Source of the DNA: an uncultured Sphingobacteriales bacterium
GTDB taxonomy: Bacteria; Bacteroidota; Bacteroidia; Chitinophagales; Chitinophagaceae
Assembly (NCBI GenBank): GCA_946479435.1
Contig: CAMLFX010000002.1
Location: forward strand, 16,412 to 80,411
DNA length: 64,000 nt
Direction of reading: 5' to 3'
In this document: positions 1 through 8,255 of the stretch, piece after piece
Numbering within the stretch: position 1 is the stretch's first letter
Layout: every line of letters begins with the position of its first letter
Program-made: the position numbers and the translations under genes
The notes under the pieces: generated by a model
Seen by the model: only the letters and a program-made list of their open reading frames with translations
What the model was told of the DNA's origin: nothing
Databases searched by the model: none

Positions 1-1125
1 TATTGTGGCAATTGCCGTTACAAAAAAGGTAATAGCAGAACCAAAGTGGAACCACAGTAAACCTGCTACACTACTGGCAAGCATAGTACAAATACTTTGA
101 AAACTCGTAAATGTTCCAATAGCTGTAGCTGTATCTTTTTTATTAATAACATTACTTACCCATGCTTTAGCTATTCCTTCGGTAGCTCCAGCGTATATCC
201 CATATAAAAAGAACAGGATAAGAAATACATACAAATGTGTGGCAACAGCCATTCCCAGATATACTGCTGCAAATATAAACAACCCAAATATGAGTACTTT
301 TTTCAATCCTAAACGGTCAGCTAAAACCCCTAACGGATAAGAAACAACAGCATAAACTAGATTATAGAAAATATAAATGCCAACAATTACCGTATCACTA
401 TACCCTGCATCTTTAATTTTCAGTAATAAGAAAATGTCTGAACTATTAAACAGTGTAAATATGAGTAACCCTATCGTAATTCTGCGATACAAAACGGGGC
501 TTATTTTCCAATATTTCAAGAAATCCAGAAAATAGGTTTTTATTCTTTTGCCTTTGGGTGGCGGATTTTTCTCTTTCAATAAGTATGTGAATGCAATAGC
601 AATAATTCCGGGCAGGAATGCCAATAAAAATAATAATTTATATTGCCTGGGATGAAAGTAAAGAAATATCAATGCTATCAATGGGCCTGCAACAGCTCCT
701 AATGTGTCCATAGCACGATGAAAGCCAAATACCGTTCCCTTTGTTTCAGAAGTAGCTTCATCAGATAACATTGCATCTCTTGCTCCAGTTCTAATTCCCT
801 TGCCTAAGCGGTCTGTTGTTCTCACAGCAAAAATCCACAATGGGAATCTAAAAAATGACATCATTGGCTTAGAAATAGCACTTAGAAAATAACCCAAACG
901 AACAAAAGGTAATCTTTGGCCGAGATTATCGGATAAGTTTCCAAAATACCCTTTGCTAAAACCTGCAACAGCTTCTGCGAAACCTTCTAAAATTCCGATG
1001 ATAACAATAGAAAATCCAATGCTTTTTAGATAAATAGGCATTACAGGATATAGCATTTCGCTTGCGACATCCGTAAATAAACTCACCAATGATAAAACCC
1101 AAATAGTTCTAGTAATGATTCTCAT
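1..1125 (-). CDS. MFS transporter, C-terminus beyond the left edge
   Basis: An open frame of 375 codons runs from an ATG at 1125 to the first base of the window with no stop, so the gene is cut. The start reads MRIITRTIWVLSLVSLFTDV, the typical first helix of a major facilitator permease. Many hydrophobic helices follow, with the cytoplasmic-loop pattern DRLGKGIRTGARDAML between helices 4 and 5 and LADRLGLKK in the second half, both in the expected MFS positions. It should be an inner-membrane secondary transporter; the substrate cannot be read. A TATATTTG -7 element at 1145-1138 lies 13 bases upstream of the ATG, with no TGA-N6-TCA box near it, so it is not part of the low-oxygen set. Family is confident, substrate unknown. 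Confidence 0.85.
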   Translation of the reverse strand, partial: MRIITRTIWVLSLVSLFTDVASEMLYPVMPIYLKSIGFSIVIIGILEGFAEAVAGFSKGYFGNLSDNLGQRLPFVRLGYFLSAISKPMMSFFRFPLWIFAVRTTDRLGKGIRTGARDAMLSDEATSETKGTVFGFHRAMDTLGAVAGPLIALIFLYFHPRQYKLLFLLAFLPGIIAIAFTYLLKEKNPPPKGKRIKTYFLDFLKYWKISPVLYRRITIGLLIFTLFNSSDIFLLLKIKDAGYSDTVIVGIYIFYNLVYAVVSYPLGVLADRLGLKKVLIFGLFIFAAVYLGMAVATHLYVFLILFFLYGIYAGATEGIAKAWVSNVINKKDTATAIGTFTSFQSICTMLASSVAGLLWFHFGSAITFFVTAIATI

Positions 1126-1137
1126 TTTATGAAAGTA

Positions 1138-1145
1138 CAAATATA
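1138..1145 (-). promoter_or_regulatory. -7 element of the MFS gene
   Basis: TATATTTG on the minus strand matches the Bacteroidota -7 consensus TAnnTTTG and lies 13 bases before the ATG at 1125. No activator box is present upstream, so it serves as an unregulated comparison for the boxed promoters elsewhere in the window. Confidence 0.55.
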
Positions 1146-1175
1146 GGCATCAACCTCCCTTGGGGTTGGTGATTG

Positions 1176-2123
1176 TTATTTTGTAGATCGCTTTTCGTCC
1201 AGTGCTTTTTGTGCTTCAATTATTATTTCTTTTAACTCCTTTTCATCCAGATCAGCATTCAAATTGTTTATAGCCGATGAATCTGAGGTATTAATTTTAT
1301 TGGCCTCATCGCGTGCCTTACGTTTGAAATAGCCACGAAGAAAATAATTACCCTGAAGCGCTTTCATATTTTCGCTGAAACCATCTGCTGCTTCCTGTAT
1401 AGTTAGCATAGATGCATTTGCCGTACGGACAGTTGTCTCAAGACCATTGGAAAGTGAATCCGTATAAATAAGGCTGCCTAATGAGCCGTTACCAGATCGT
1501 ATCTGTGCAGCTATACCTGCTAGCGAACCTGTAATATTCTGCGCATTTTTTGCTGTTCCTTCAAGGCTCTTTGAAAGGTCATCGGTATACAACAGTTTAC
1601 TAATTGTACCATTGCCTTCTCTTATGGCTATTGCCATACCGGCTAGTTCACGGGTTATAATCTCAGCGTTATCAGCAACATTGGTGAATTTAGATATTAC
1701 TTTATCAAAATCAATCGGATTGACAGTCATAATACGTGATCCATCCTTTAATAATCGCACTTCGTTAGATGAGCCAGGGCTGATGGTAATTAGTTTATCG
1801 CCCATTAATCCATCAGATCCTATAGTAGCTAAAGCATCGGCTTTAATAAATGGCCTTACCTGCCCTTTCATACGCATATCCACCATTATAGTAGTGTCCG
1901 ACACGATTCTTATATCTTCTACCGTACCTACGTTTATGCCTGCAAAACGGATGTTGTTACCAACATCCAGACCGCCAACATTATTGAAAGACCCCTTGAT
2001 TATAAAGGTATCACCAAACATATTCTTTTTACTGCCGATAAGAAAAATACCTGCAACAAAAAGCAATATGCCAACCACAGTAAATATCCCGATCTTAATT
2101 TTTTGTCCAACCGATGTTTTCAT
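1176..2123 (-). CDS. MlaD-family MCE protein, lipid-transport substrate-binding subunit
   Basis: This 315-residue protein has one N-terminal membrane helix (about residues 8-30, KIGIFTVVGILLFVAGIFLIG) followed by the MCE/MlaD domain (about 37-120, with the FNNVGGLDVGNNIRFAGINVG signature). A long helical tail follows, with the repeat GNGTISKLLYTDDLSKSLEGT / GNGSLGSLIYTDSLSNGLETT. It would be anchored in the inner membrane and form the periplasmic lipid-binding ring of an MlaFED-type ABC system that moves phospholipids between the membranes. It is the last gene of mlaE-mlaF-mlaD; the ATPase gene ends 6 bp upstream. Family assignment is secure; the direction of transport and exact lipid are not visible. 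Confidence 0.9.
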   Translation of the reverse strand: MKTSVGQKIKIGIFTVVGILLFVAGIFLIGSKKNMFGDTFIIKGSFNNVGGLDVGNNIRFAGINVGTVEDIRIVSDTTIMVDMRMKGQVRPFIKADALATIGSDGLMGDKLITISPGSSNEVRLLKDGSRIMTVNPIDFDKVISKFTNVADNAEIITRELAGMAIAIREGNGTISKLLYTDDLSKSLEGTAKNAQNITGSLAGIAAQIRSGNGSLGSLIYTDSLSNGLETTVRTANASMLTIQEAADGFSENMKALQGNYFLRGYFKRKARDEANKINTSDSSAINNLNADLDEKELKEIIIEAQKALDEKRSTK

Positions 2124-2129
2124 GATAAT

Positions 2130-2912
2130 CTATTTAAAGAAAGAACGAACCAGTTCATCCGGTCCGTTTTCCAATTGTTCATAATTTCCTTCCGCAATAA
2201 ATTTCCCTTCGTTCAATACAAGCACTCTGTCAGCAGTTATCTTTGCACAAGCCATATCGTGCGTTATAATTACCGATGATGTCTGGAACTTTTCCTGCAT
2301 CTCCAGCATGAGCTTACTGATCTCGCGCGATGTGATGGGATCAAGACCTGTAGTCGGCTCATCGTAGAGCATTATTTCAGGTTTTAATATCAGCGTACGG
2401 GCAAGCCCTACTCTTTTACGCATACCGCCAGAAAGGCTGGAAGGCATTTTGTCAATTGCATCCAGCAAACCTACACCTTCAAGTACTTCTTCTATCCGCT
2501 GGCGTATTTCCTCCTTGTCTTTCAGTTTCAATACACGTGTTAATGGAAATTCAAGATTTTGCTCCACTGTCATCGAATCATAAAGCGCACCGCTTTGAAA
2601 GAGAAACCCTATTTTAATACGTAAGGCTTTCAATTCTTCTTCTGAAAGATCTTTCACTTCCCTACCAAATATGTTGAGGCTACCTGAGTCTTGCACCAAT
2701 AAGCCCACCATACATTTTATCGATACGGACTTGCCAGACCCTGATTTACCTAATACAACAAGGTTTTCTCCTTTAAACAGATCCATATTCAGATCTGACA
2801 AAACTTCTTTGGTACCAAACGACTTTTTTAAATTGCGAATAGTAACTACGGTTTCAGCTCGACCACTTTCATGGGCAAGACCTTGTTTATTTAATATGGT
2901 CTCATCTGTCAT
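2130..2912 (-). CDS. MlaF-family ABC transporter ATPase
   Basis: A 260-residue ABC ATPase. Walker A is GKSGSGKS (about residue 57), the signature is LSGGMRKRVGLAR (about 160), Walker B is IMLYDEPTTGLDP (about 181) and the switch His is in VIITHDM (about 216). The GMRKR form of the signature is typical of the Mla/Ttg2A lipid-transport ATPases. It powers the complex formed with the permease 5 bp upstream and the MCE protein 6 bp downstream. Start at 2912 gives MTDETILNKQG and a normal family length. Confidence 0.92.
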   Translation of the reverse strand: MTDETILNKQGLAHESGRAETVVTIRNLKKSFGTKEVLSDLNMDLFKGENLVVLGKSGSGKSVSIKCMVGLLVQDSGSLNIFGREVKDLSEEELKALRIKIGFLFQSGALYDSMTVEQNLEFPLTRVLKLKDKEEIRQRIEEVLEGVGLLDAIDKMPSSLSGGMRKRVGLARTLILKPEIMLYDEPTTGLDPITSREISKLMLEMQEKFQTSSVIITHDMACAKITADRVLVLNEGKFIAEGNYEQLENGPDELVRSFFK

Positions 2913-2917
2913 GTAGA

Positions 2918-3694
2918 TTAATTATAGGCGAATACTGAGGTTAATTGAACTGCTATTGCATCAAGTAAAATAATCCAAAGCGAAGCTGAAACGACAGCAG
3001 AATTAGCTGCTATACCTACACTTTCAGTACCTCTATCAGAATTATAACCTTTATAACAACCGACAAAGCCTATAGCAAAACCAAAAAATATTGTTTTAAT
3101 AACTGCAGGTATAATATCTGCAAAACCAAGCGATGAGAATGCCTTATTAAAATAGAGCTTGATGTTTACTACATTATTGATGTTGGAGGCGGCAAACCCA
3201 CCTATCAGGGCAAGAGCATCTGCCATTAAAGTAAGCAGCGGGATCATAATAATACAGGCAAGTATCCGGGTAACCACGAGGTATTGTATAGGGTTAGCGC
3301 CGGAAACCTCCATAGCATCAATCTGCTCACTCACTTTCATGCTACCCAATTCAGCACCTATACTGGATGATATTTTACCTGCACATATCAATGCAATAAT
3401 GACAGGGCCAATTTCACGTATAATTGAAATAGCTACCATACTTGGCACAAAGCTCTCCGCACCAAATTCCTTCAGCGTTGGTTCTGATTGAAGCGTTAAG
3501 ACAAAACCGAGAATAAAACCTGTAATAGCTACAAGTGAAATGGATTTATATCCAATAATAAAAGACTGGCGTATGAATTCATTCCACTCAAACCCGCTAC
3601 GAAATATATTACGGGCAAAACCACCCATAAAAACAATTTGGTCGCCCGCAGCAATAAAACTGTTGGCCCATTTACCTGGTGCTGATCTACTCAT
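2918..3694 (-). CDS. MlaE-family lipid ABC transporter permease
   Basis: Integral membrane permease of the MlaE family, with the conserved REIGPVIIALICAGKISSSIGAELGSMKVSEQIDAMEVSG region in the middle (quoted here only as landmarks REIGP, GAELG, EQIDAMEV). The reading frame is open back to 3778, but the extra 28 residues look nothing like the family, whose members start shortly before the first helix. The internal ATG at 3694 (MSRSAPGKWANSF) gives 258 residues, close to the usual length, so I use it. It heads the mlaE-F-D operon, and the downstream ATPase begins 5 bp after its stop. No activator box was found upstream, so the operon is probably constitutive or differently controlled. Confidence 0.88.
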   Translation of the reverse strand: MSRSAPGKWANSFIAAGDQIVFMGGFARNIFRSGFEWNEFIRQSFIIGYKSISLVAITGFILGFVLTLQSEPTLKEFGAESFVPSMVAISIIREIGPVIIALICAGKISSSIGAELGSMKVSEQIDAMEVSGANPIQYLVVTRILACIIMIPLLTLMADALALIGGFAASNINNVVNIKLYFNKAFSSLGFADIIPAVIKTIFFGFAIGFVGCYKGYNSDRGTESVGIAANSAVVSASLWIILLDAIAVQLTSVFAYN

Positions 3695-3936
3695 ATACAG
3701 TGATGATACGTTTAGAAAAGCAGATGTAAGGATTGAAACTGAGCCTTGTGTTAGGAGTTGGAAAAATAACAGGTGCACTAAACGTAGCTACTGAAGGTAC
3801 ACTATTTAAACAACATATAGTGCCTGGCATTTAATTGTAGTAGCATTCCTGAAATCAACTGCGACCTGTAACCTGATTATCATCCAAAGCCTTTCCCACC
3901 CATTTAAAAAAAATAGTGGGGTTAGTCTTTAGATGC

Positions 3937-4689
3937 CTAGCGTGCTATAAGACCACCGTCAATCACCAGTTCTGCACCAGTCATGTAACTAGATTCATCA
4001 GAGGCGAGAAACAAAGCGCCATTAGCAATTTCTACAGACTGCCCTATTCTTCCTAAAGGACACATATTGCGAATGATCTCCTGACTTTCCGGCACAGAAG
4101 CCAGAAATTCGGTCATAGGCGTGAGTACGCCGCCTGGATGAATCGAATTCACACGTATATTATATTTGGCAAATTCCACTGCTTGATCTTTGGCCAACAG
4201 TCTCAACCCACCTTTAGAAGCCGTGTAAGCCGGCCCATTGCCGCCTACCATCCCAGCTATGGATGCGATATGAATAACGGAACCACCATTTGCCTGCCGC
4301 ATATATGGCAAACAAACCTGCGATCCAATAAATGGCCCGGTTAGGTTAATAGCGATAACTTTTTGCCATTGCTCATCCGTAGTAGTTTCAGTCGTGGCTC
4401 CGGGTGGATAGATGCCTGCATTGTTGACCAATATATCTATCTTTCCAAAGCGTTTTACAGCAAAGGCTGCTACTGCTTCCCAATCCTTACGGGAAGTGAC
4501 ATCATGCACCATATAGTCAATTTCAAGACCCTGCTCTTGCGCCAATCGTACCCATTGTTTCAGCTTGTCTTCCTGGAGATCGGTAGCAATAACACGGGCA
4601 CCTTCGCTGGCGAACAACCGTGCTTCTTCTGCACCCATTCCGCCGGCGGCTCCGGTTATAATAGCTACTTTATTGCTTAGTCTGTACAT
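3937..4689 (-). CDS. SDR-family NAD(P)-dependent oxidoreductase
   Basis: Classical short-chain dehydrogenase of 250 residues. The cofactor motif TGAAGGMG is at about residues 12-19, the NNAG motif at about 90, the catalytic Ser in HIASIAG at about 143, and YTASKGG (Tyr and Lys of the active site) at about 155-161. The C-terminal ASDESSYMTGAELVIDGG is the usual family ending. Asp at the end of the second strand (ATDLQED) suggests NAD rather than NADP. The substrate is unknown; glucose, sugar-alcohol or 3-oxoacyl substrates all occur in this subfamily. It is a single gene with its own boxed promoter at 4706-4770. Confidence 0.88.
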   Translation of the reverse strand: MYRLSNKVAIITGAAGGMGAEEARLFASEGARVIATDLQEDKLKQWVRLAQEQGLEIDYMVHDVTSRKDWEAVAAFAVKRFGKIDILVNNAGIYPPGATTETTTDEQWQKVIAINLTGPFIGSQVCLPYMRQANGGSVIHIASIAGMVGGNGPAYTASKGGLRLLAKDQAVEFAKYNIRVNSIHPGGVLTPMTEFLASVPESQEIIRNMCPLGRIGQSVEIANGALFLASDESSYMTGAELVIDGGLIAR

Positions 4690-4705
4690 ATTATTTCATT
4701 TAGAA

Positions 4706-4770
4706 CAAACCTACAATAGGCGCATCTGAGGAAAGATGATCATAATTTACACCTTAAATGACTTTGGTCA
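4706..4770 (-). promoter_or_regulatory. boxed promoter of the SDR gene
   Basis: Exact box TGACTTTGGTCA at 4759-4770 (centre 4764.5). TAGGTTTG -7 element at 4713-4706. The distance is 58.5. A degenerate second box TGATCATAATTT at 4737-4748 is centred at 4742.5, exactly 22 bp nearer (36.5). The predicted transcript starts near 4703, giving a leader of about 14 bases. Confidence 0.75.
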
Positions 4771-4782
4771 TATACGGTATAG

Positions 4783-6018
4783 CTACAACACTATATTTGC
4801 AGACATGTCTGCTACTAGAGCCTGAAGGTGTACTATTTCAACATGATCCATAACAACCACCTTATACCATGTAGGCGCATAATGATCGTCCGGTACAAGC
4901 CCATGCGCCTGCGCTATTCCTTTGTCTATAAACGCTGCTTTAATAGCAATGATGTTCATACCAGGTTGTCGGAAATATGGGATCTGCATTTTCATAAGTT
5001 GTCCGCAGAGCCAGTCAGTTCGGTAGAGAAGTTTGTTTATTTTCTCCAGCCATCCGTGCGGCCCGTAGGTCATCAAAATCATCCAGATAGCCACTGCGTT
5101 AGCCCCGGACCTACTACCACTAAGCGTTGAATCTGCACCATTAACATAGCTGGCCATAGCGGTATGTACGTAGTCCATAAGTCCTTTTTTGCAAAGAAAT
5201 ATTCCGGTTCCATAAGGTGCCTGTAGCATTTTATGCGCATCCAATGTTATCGAACTAACATGAGGATGAAGGAAGTTTATAGCATTAGCCTCGATGCTAA
5301 ACGGATAAATAAACCCACCAAATGCAGCATCGAGATGCATTTTGAACACAATCTTATGTTTCAGCATTGTTAGTGCATAGGTGTCGGGATCGTCCATGCT
5401 GCCGAACATAGTTGTACCGGCGTTGGCAATGATGATAAAATACCGGATACCTTTTGAAAGCGCTTTCTTAACTAGTTCATCTAATATTTCAGGGTCAAGC
5501 ACGCGGGTACGGGGCGATACTTTTGCCTGATATAATGAAAGATGCAGCAAATCTGCCGCTTTTGCAACCGAGTAATGTGTATCCTCAGAGCAGAGTATGG
5601 CGATCTGGTCATGGGTGGCCTTGTGTTCCTTCATAAACAGGTTACGATATATCCATACGGCCTGGATATTAGCTTCGGTTCCACCAGCTGTTACATATCC
5701 GTCACAGCTTTCTTCCTGTGCCTTGAATACATCCACGCTTAATAACGAGATGAGTTCCCGTTCCAGTTCTTGGGTGCCTTTAAAAAAATGTTCAGATGTT
5801 CCTGATGTGTGATAGCCGATATGATTCGGATTTTGTATATAGGTTCTCAGCAGTGGTGCATCAGAGAGAAAGCTGGCCTGGTCGTAAAAAACAAGGGGAT
5901 CAAGCCGGGAAGCTGGAATACCCAACGAAAGGCTTTGTTTGTAGTCGATGTTATCTTTGAGCGCCTGTGTTATCCGCTCGTCCTGAGCTGCTGCCGACAA
6001 TTTTCTCCAATATTTCAT
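4783..6018 (-). CDS. PLP-dependent group II amino-acid decarboxylase family protein
   Basis: A 411-residue fold-type I PLP enzyme related to glutamate, histidine and aromatic amino-acid decarboxylases. GGTEANIQAVWIYRN (about residue 112) binds the cofactor phosphate. HLDAAFGGF (about 229) holds the Asp that pairs with the pyridine nitrogen. LDAHKMLQAPYGTG (about 260) carries the Schiff-base Lys. The substrate amino acid cannot be told from sequence. Decarboxylases of this group consume protons and can support acid or energy stress. It stands alone with its own boxed promoter (6038-6101), which places it with the low-oxygen genes of the window. Confidence 0.82.
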   Translation of the reverse strand: MKYWRKLSAAAQDERITQALKDNIDYKQSLSLGIPASRLDPLVFYDQASFLSDAPLLRTYIQNPNHIGYHTSGTSEHFFKGTQELERELISLLSVDVFKAQEESCDGYVTAGGTEANIQAVWIYRNLFMKEHKATHDQIAILCSEDTHYSVAKAADLLHLSLYQAKVSPRTRVLDPEILDELVKKALSKGIRYFIIIANAGTTMFGSMDDPDTYALTMLKHKIVFKMHLDAAFGGFIYPFSIEANAINFLHPHVSSITLDAHKMLQAPYGTGIFLCKKGLMDYVHTAMASYVNGADSTLSGSRSGANAVAIWMILMTYGPHGWLEKINKLLYRTDWLCGQLMKMQIPYFRQPGMNIIAIKAAFIDKGIAQAHGLVPDDHYAPTWYKVVVMDHVEIVHLQALVADMSANIVL

Positions 6019-6037
6019 ATTGTGTCAGATAGAATGG

Positions 6038-6101
6038 CAAAAGTATCTGATAGCCAATACGGTGCACTGATTTTGCTCATTATTGGGGTTGACTTTCGTC
6101 A
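6038..6101 (-). promoter_or_regulatory. boxed promoter of the PLP decarboxylase
   Basis: Two exact boxes, TGACTTTCGTCA at 6090-6101 and TGATTTTGCTCA at 6068-6079, have centres 6095.5 and 6073.5, 22 bp apart. The -7 element TACTTTTG is at 6045-6038. Distances are 57.5 and 35.5. The leader to the ATG at 6018 would be about 17 bases. Confidence 0.85.
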
Positions 6102-6145
6102 TTATGGAGTCGTAGGCACATAGTATTTAAGCGTTAGCGTAAGTA

Positions 6146-7204
6146 TCATTTAAGCTCGTTTCTTGAGAGCAGCCAATGTAAAGGAGCTAAAGAAGGAACG
6201 TAACCGCTGATAATCTTCAGCATCGCTACAAAGGGGATGAACAGGATCATGCCGGAAACGCCCCAAAGAATACCGCCTGCAATAATAGCTACCAATGTAG
6301 CCCAGGTGCTTACATTAAGTTGTGCGCCTACCACTTTCGGAAAAATGATATTCCCCTCCAAATATTGTACAAAGGTAAAGACTGCAATTACGGCTATTGG
6401 TAACCATGGTGTCCCAGTGCTGATAAATGCCAGAGACACCGGTAGCGCCGCGCTGACTATGATCCCGATGTATGGAATAATCGTCATGATAGCCGTCAGC
6501 ATACCAAAGAGAATCGCATGCTCCAAACCCAACCCTAACAAGCCAATGCTGTTTAATATCCCTACAATCAGATATACAAGCACCATACCTTTGATATAGC
6601 GGTGGTAGGTAAGAACCAACTCTTGCAGTGCGGGAGCGATGTTATCCTTTTTATCTGGAAGCAACTTGTATATAAACTGTACAAATACCTTTCTGTGGTA
6701 GAGGAATAGCGCAGCATAGATGGGAATAAGAAACAGCGAGAAGAGGGTTCCCGCAACGGCGCTGATAGTCAGTTGCAGCCAGCTACCAATATGGTCGGCG
6801 CCACTCTCCAGACTGCGTTGCAGCCATTGTTGCTGAGTCTCCTGTGGCAACGACCATTCCGATGCCAGCCATGTACTGAAAGACCCCGTTAGTGGTTTCA
6901 ACTTTGCAGCAAGCATTGGGATATCCTGGCGAAAAACTGCGAGTTGCCATCCAAGTAGCAGCACCAGCGCTGCGAACAGTAGTACTACAAAAGATAAAGT
7001 AAGCAAAATGGCCAAATTGCGGGAACAACCTTTTCTTTCCAGCCAACGGCAAGGTGGGAACATAACGATGGCGATCAACAGGCCGTAGCTCATTGGGATA
7101 AAAAGACTTTGCCCAAAATAAAGAATAGCCATCAATGCCAGGAAGGCTATGATATATAGAGCGGTATTTTGCGCCTTTCCTAAAGTTTCGAGTTTAGGTA
7201 TCAT
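6146..7204 (-). CDS. AI-2E family transporter (YdiK/PerM-like permease)
   Basis: A 352-residue membrane protein with about eight helices in the order usual for the AI-2 exporter (TqsA/PerM) family. Two N-terminal helices (YIIAFLALMAILYFGQSLFI and the next) precede a helix with MFPPCRWLERKG. A soluble stretch follows at about residues 105-140, then the conserved C-terminal half with ILNSIGLLGLG, IPYIGIIVSAALP and the KVVGAQLNVSTWATLVAI region. Members export small molecules or act in ion homeostasis; the substrate here is unknown. It is monocistronic. Its upstream region overlaps the stop codon of the 7271-8005 gene and carries activator boxes. Confidence 0.87.
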   Translation of the reverse strand: MIPKLETLGKAQNTALYIIAFLALMAILYFGQSLFIPMSYGLLIAIVMFPPCRWLERKGCSRNLAILLTLSFVVLLFAALVLLLGWQLAVFRQDIPMLAAKLKPLTGSFSTWLASEWSLPQETQQQWLQRSLESGADHIGSWLQLTISAVAGTLFSLFLIPIYAALFLYHRKVFVQFIYKLLPDKKDNIAPALQELVLTYHRYIKGMVLVYLIVGILNSIGLLGLGLEHAILFGMLTAIMTIIPYIGIIVSAALPVSLAFISTGTPWLPIAVIAVFTFVQYLEGNIIFPKVVGAQLNVSTWATLVAIIAGGILWGVSGMILFIPFVAMLKIISGYVPSLAPLHWLLSRNELK

Positions 7205-7208
7205 AGTG

Positions 7209-7273
7209 TAATAATAGTTTGTTTATAGAGGCTGGCCGATGACGCCGGTAAGCAGATAGTGTGACATTTATCA
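7209..7273 (-). promoter_or_regulatory. probable boxed promoter of the AI-2E gene
   Basis: Exact box TGACATTTATCA at 7262-7273 overlaps the stop codon of the preceding gene. A near box TGACGCCGGTAA lies at 7240-7251, 22 bp nearer. The -7 element expected at 7216-7209 reads TATTATTA, a weak match, so this promoter is less certain than the others. The predicted transcript start lies within a few bases of the ATG. Confidence 0.55.
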
Positions 7274-8005
7274 GTGTGTCGGTCTATCGCGGTAGTAGCG
7301 ATACCTGCAGAATTCCAGAATGGGCTTTGAATCATTATCACGAATGCTTTGAAGGGGATTACCACAGTCGTCCTGAACAAGAATGACTGTGGAGTGGATA
7401 AAAGACAAATGTTTTTGATAGTCTGATGTTGTCATTAATATAGTATCCTGACGGTAGGCATAGGTCGTTAGTAATATTTTAGCAGAGGTATCACTTCCGG
7501 CCTCATAGGTTTGCAATAACTGGCCTTGTTCATTGAACCTGTAGCCATAAGATAATGTTGGTTTTGCATGAAAACTTCCTAACCTGCTATCGTACGGAAA
7601 CAAGTACTGAACATAATACAATGGCTCTATCCATCGGATCTGTTGTATGTCCCTTTTATAACCGTTGCGATCACAAACAATAGAGAGTAGTTTATCGTCA
7701 TCGTATCGATACGTCCAGTTTAAGATGACCATGTCTCGGTAATACTCAGTTACATGCGTGTAGTAACCACGAGTGTTGAAAGATTCAATTTTGGTGTATA
7801 AAAGAGAGTCTGCTGCCCAACCCTTGCCGGTATTGGTGGCAGTATAATATTCGGTTGTAATCTCTTCCACGTCGTTGTATATACCACGTTTAAGTAAATC
7901 CGGTATTTCATCAAAGGACACACAATGTTGTGCTGAAGCAGCACTTGTGATCAACTGGGTCACCAAGATTAATACTATCCACTTCAAGCCAGTGTTGTGA
8001 TTCAT
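7271..8005 (-). CDS. secreted protein of unknown function with YD-like repeats
   Basis: A 244-residue protein with a signal peptide (about residues 1-25, WIVLILVTQLITSAASA before QHC). The mature part is rich in Tyr, Asp and Arg and contains phrases such as TYRYDDDKLLSIV and GYRFNEQGQLLQTYEAG. These resemble the YD/RHS-type beta repeats found in exported Bacteroidota proteins. I do not recognise a catalytic motif or named family. It should be periplasmic or surface located. Its only convincing promoter lies 170 bases upstream (8178-8242), leaving an unusually long leader in a window where leaders are normally 2-30 bases. Confidence 0.6.
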   Translation of the reverse strand: MNHNTGLKWIVLILVTQLITSAASAQHCVSFDEIPDLLKRGIYNDVEEITTEYYTATNTGKGWAADSLLYTKIESFNTRGYYTHVTEYYRDMVILNWTYRYDDDKLLSIVCDRNGYKRDIQQIRWIEPLYYVQYLFPYDSRLGSFHAKPTLSYGYRFNEQGQLLQTYEAGSDTSAKILLTTYAYRQDTILMTTSDYQKHLSFIHSTVILVQDDCGNPLQSIRDNDSKPILEFCRYRYYRDRPTH

Positions 8006-8177
8006 TTATATTTTGTTCTTTTTGTGTTAGTTTATGTCAGCGAGTCGCGCTACAGATAGCACAACTTTGCTGCGCCTTTGATGAAAGATTTAGACAAGGT
8101 CTCCGGTAATGTTTAAAACTGCTGCTGTATCCATTTGTTTTAAGGCACAATCAGAATTATTGATTTTTTGCATACCA

Positions 8178-8242
8178 CAAAACTACTTTTGAAGCTAAGC
8201 AAGGGCACTGACAGCGGATAGTTGCCTTGCTGACTTTGGTCA
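8178..8242 (-). promoter_or_regulatory. boxed promoter with a 170-base leader
   Basis: Exact box TGACTTTGGTCA at 8231-8242 (centre 8236.5) and TAGTTTTG -7 element at 8185-8178 stand at the standard distance of 58.5. The second position, TGACAGCGGATA at 8209-8220, keeps only the left half. The predicted start is near 8175. The first ATG, at 8172, opens a 27-codon frame ending at 8089; the annotated gene begins only at 8005. Confidence 0.65.
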
Positions 8243-8255
8243 CCTTGTTTGTGGA

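Noticed and set aside
1143..1172. Hairpin-like sequence after mlaD as a terminator
   Set aside because: The stem around CAACC/GGTTG is short and imperfect and no T-run follows on the minus strand.
1612..2184. Long plus-strand frames opposite mlaD, the arsM gene, the P-type ATPase and the glucan synthase
   Set aside because: They lie antisense to well-supported genes, have no family features and reflect codon bias of the real strand.
3896..3936. CCCAC/GTGGG stem after the SDR gene as a terminator
   Set aside because: A five-bp stem with a 16-base A/T loop is too weak to call.
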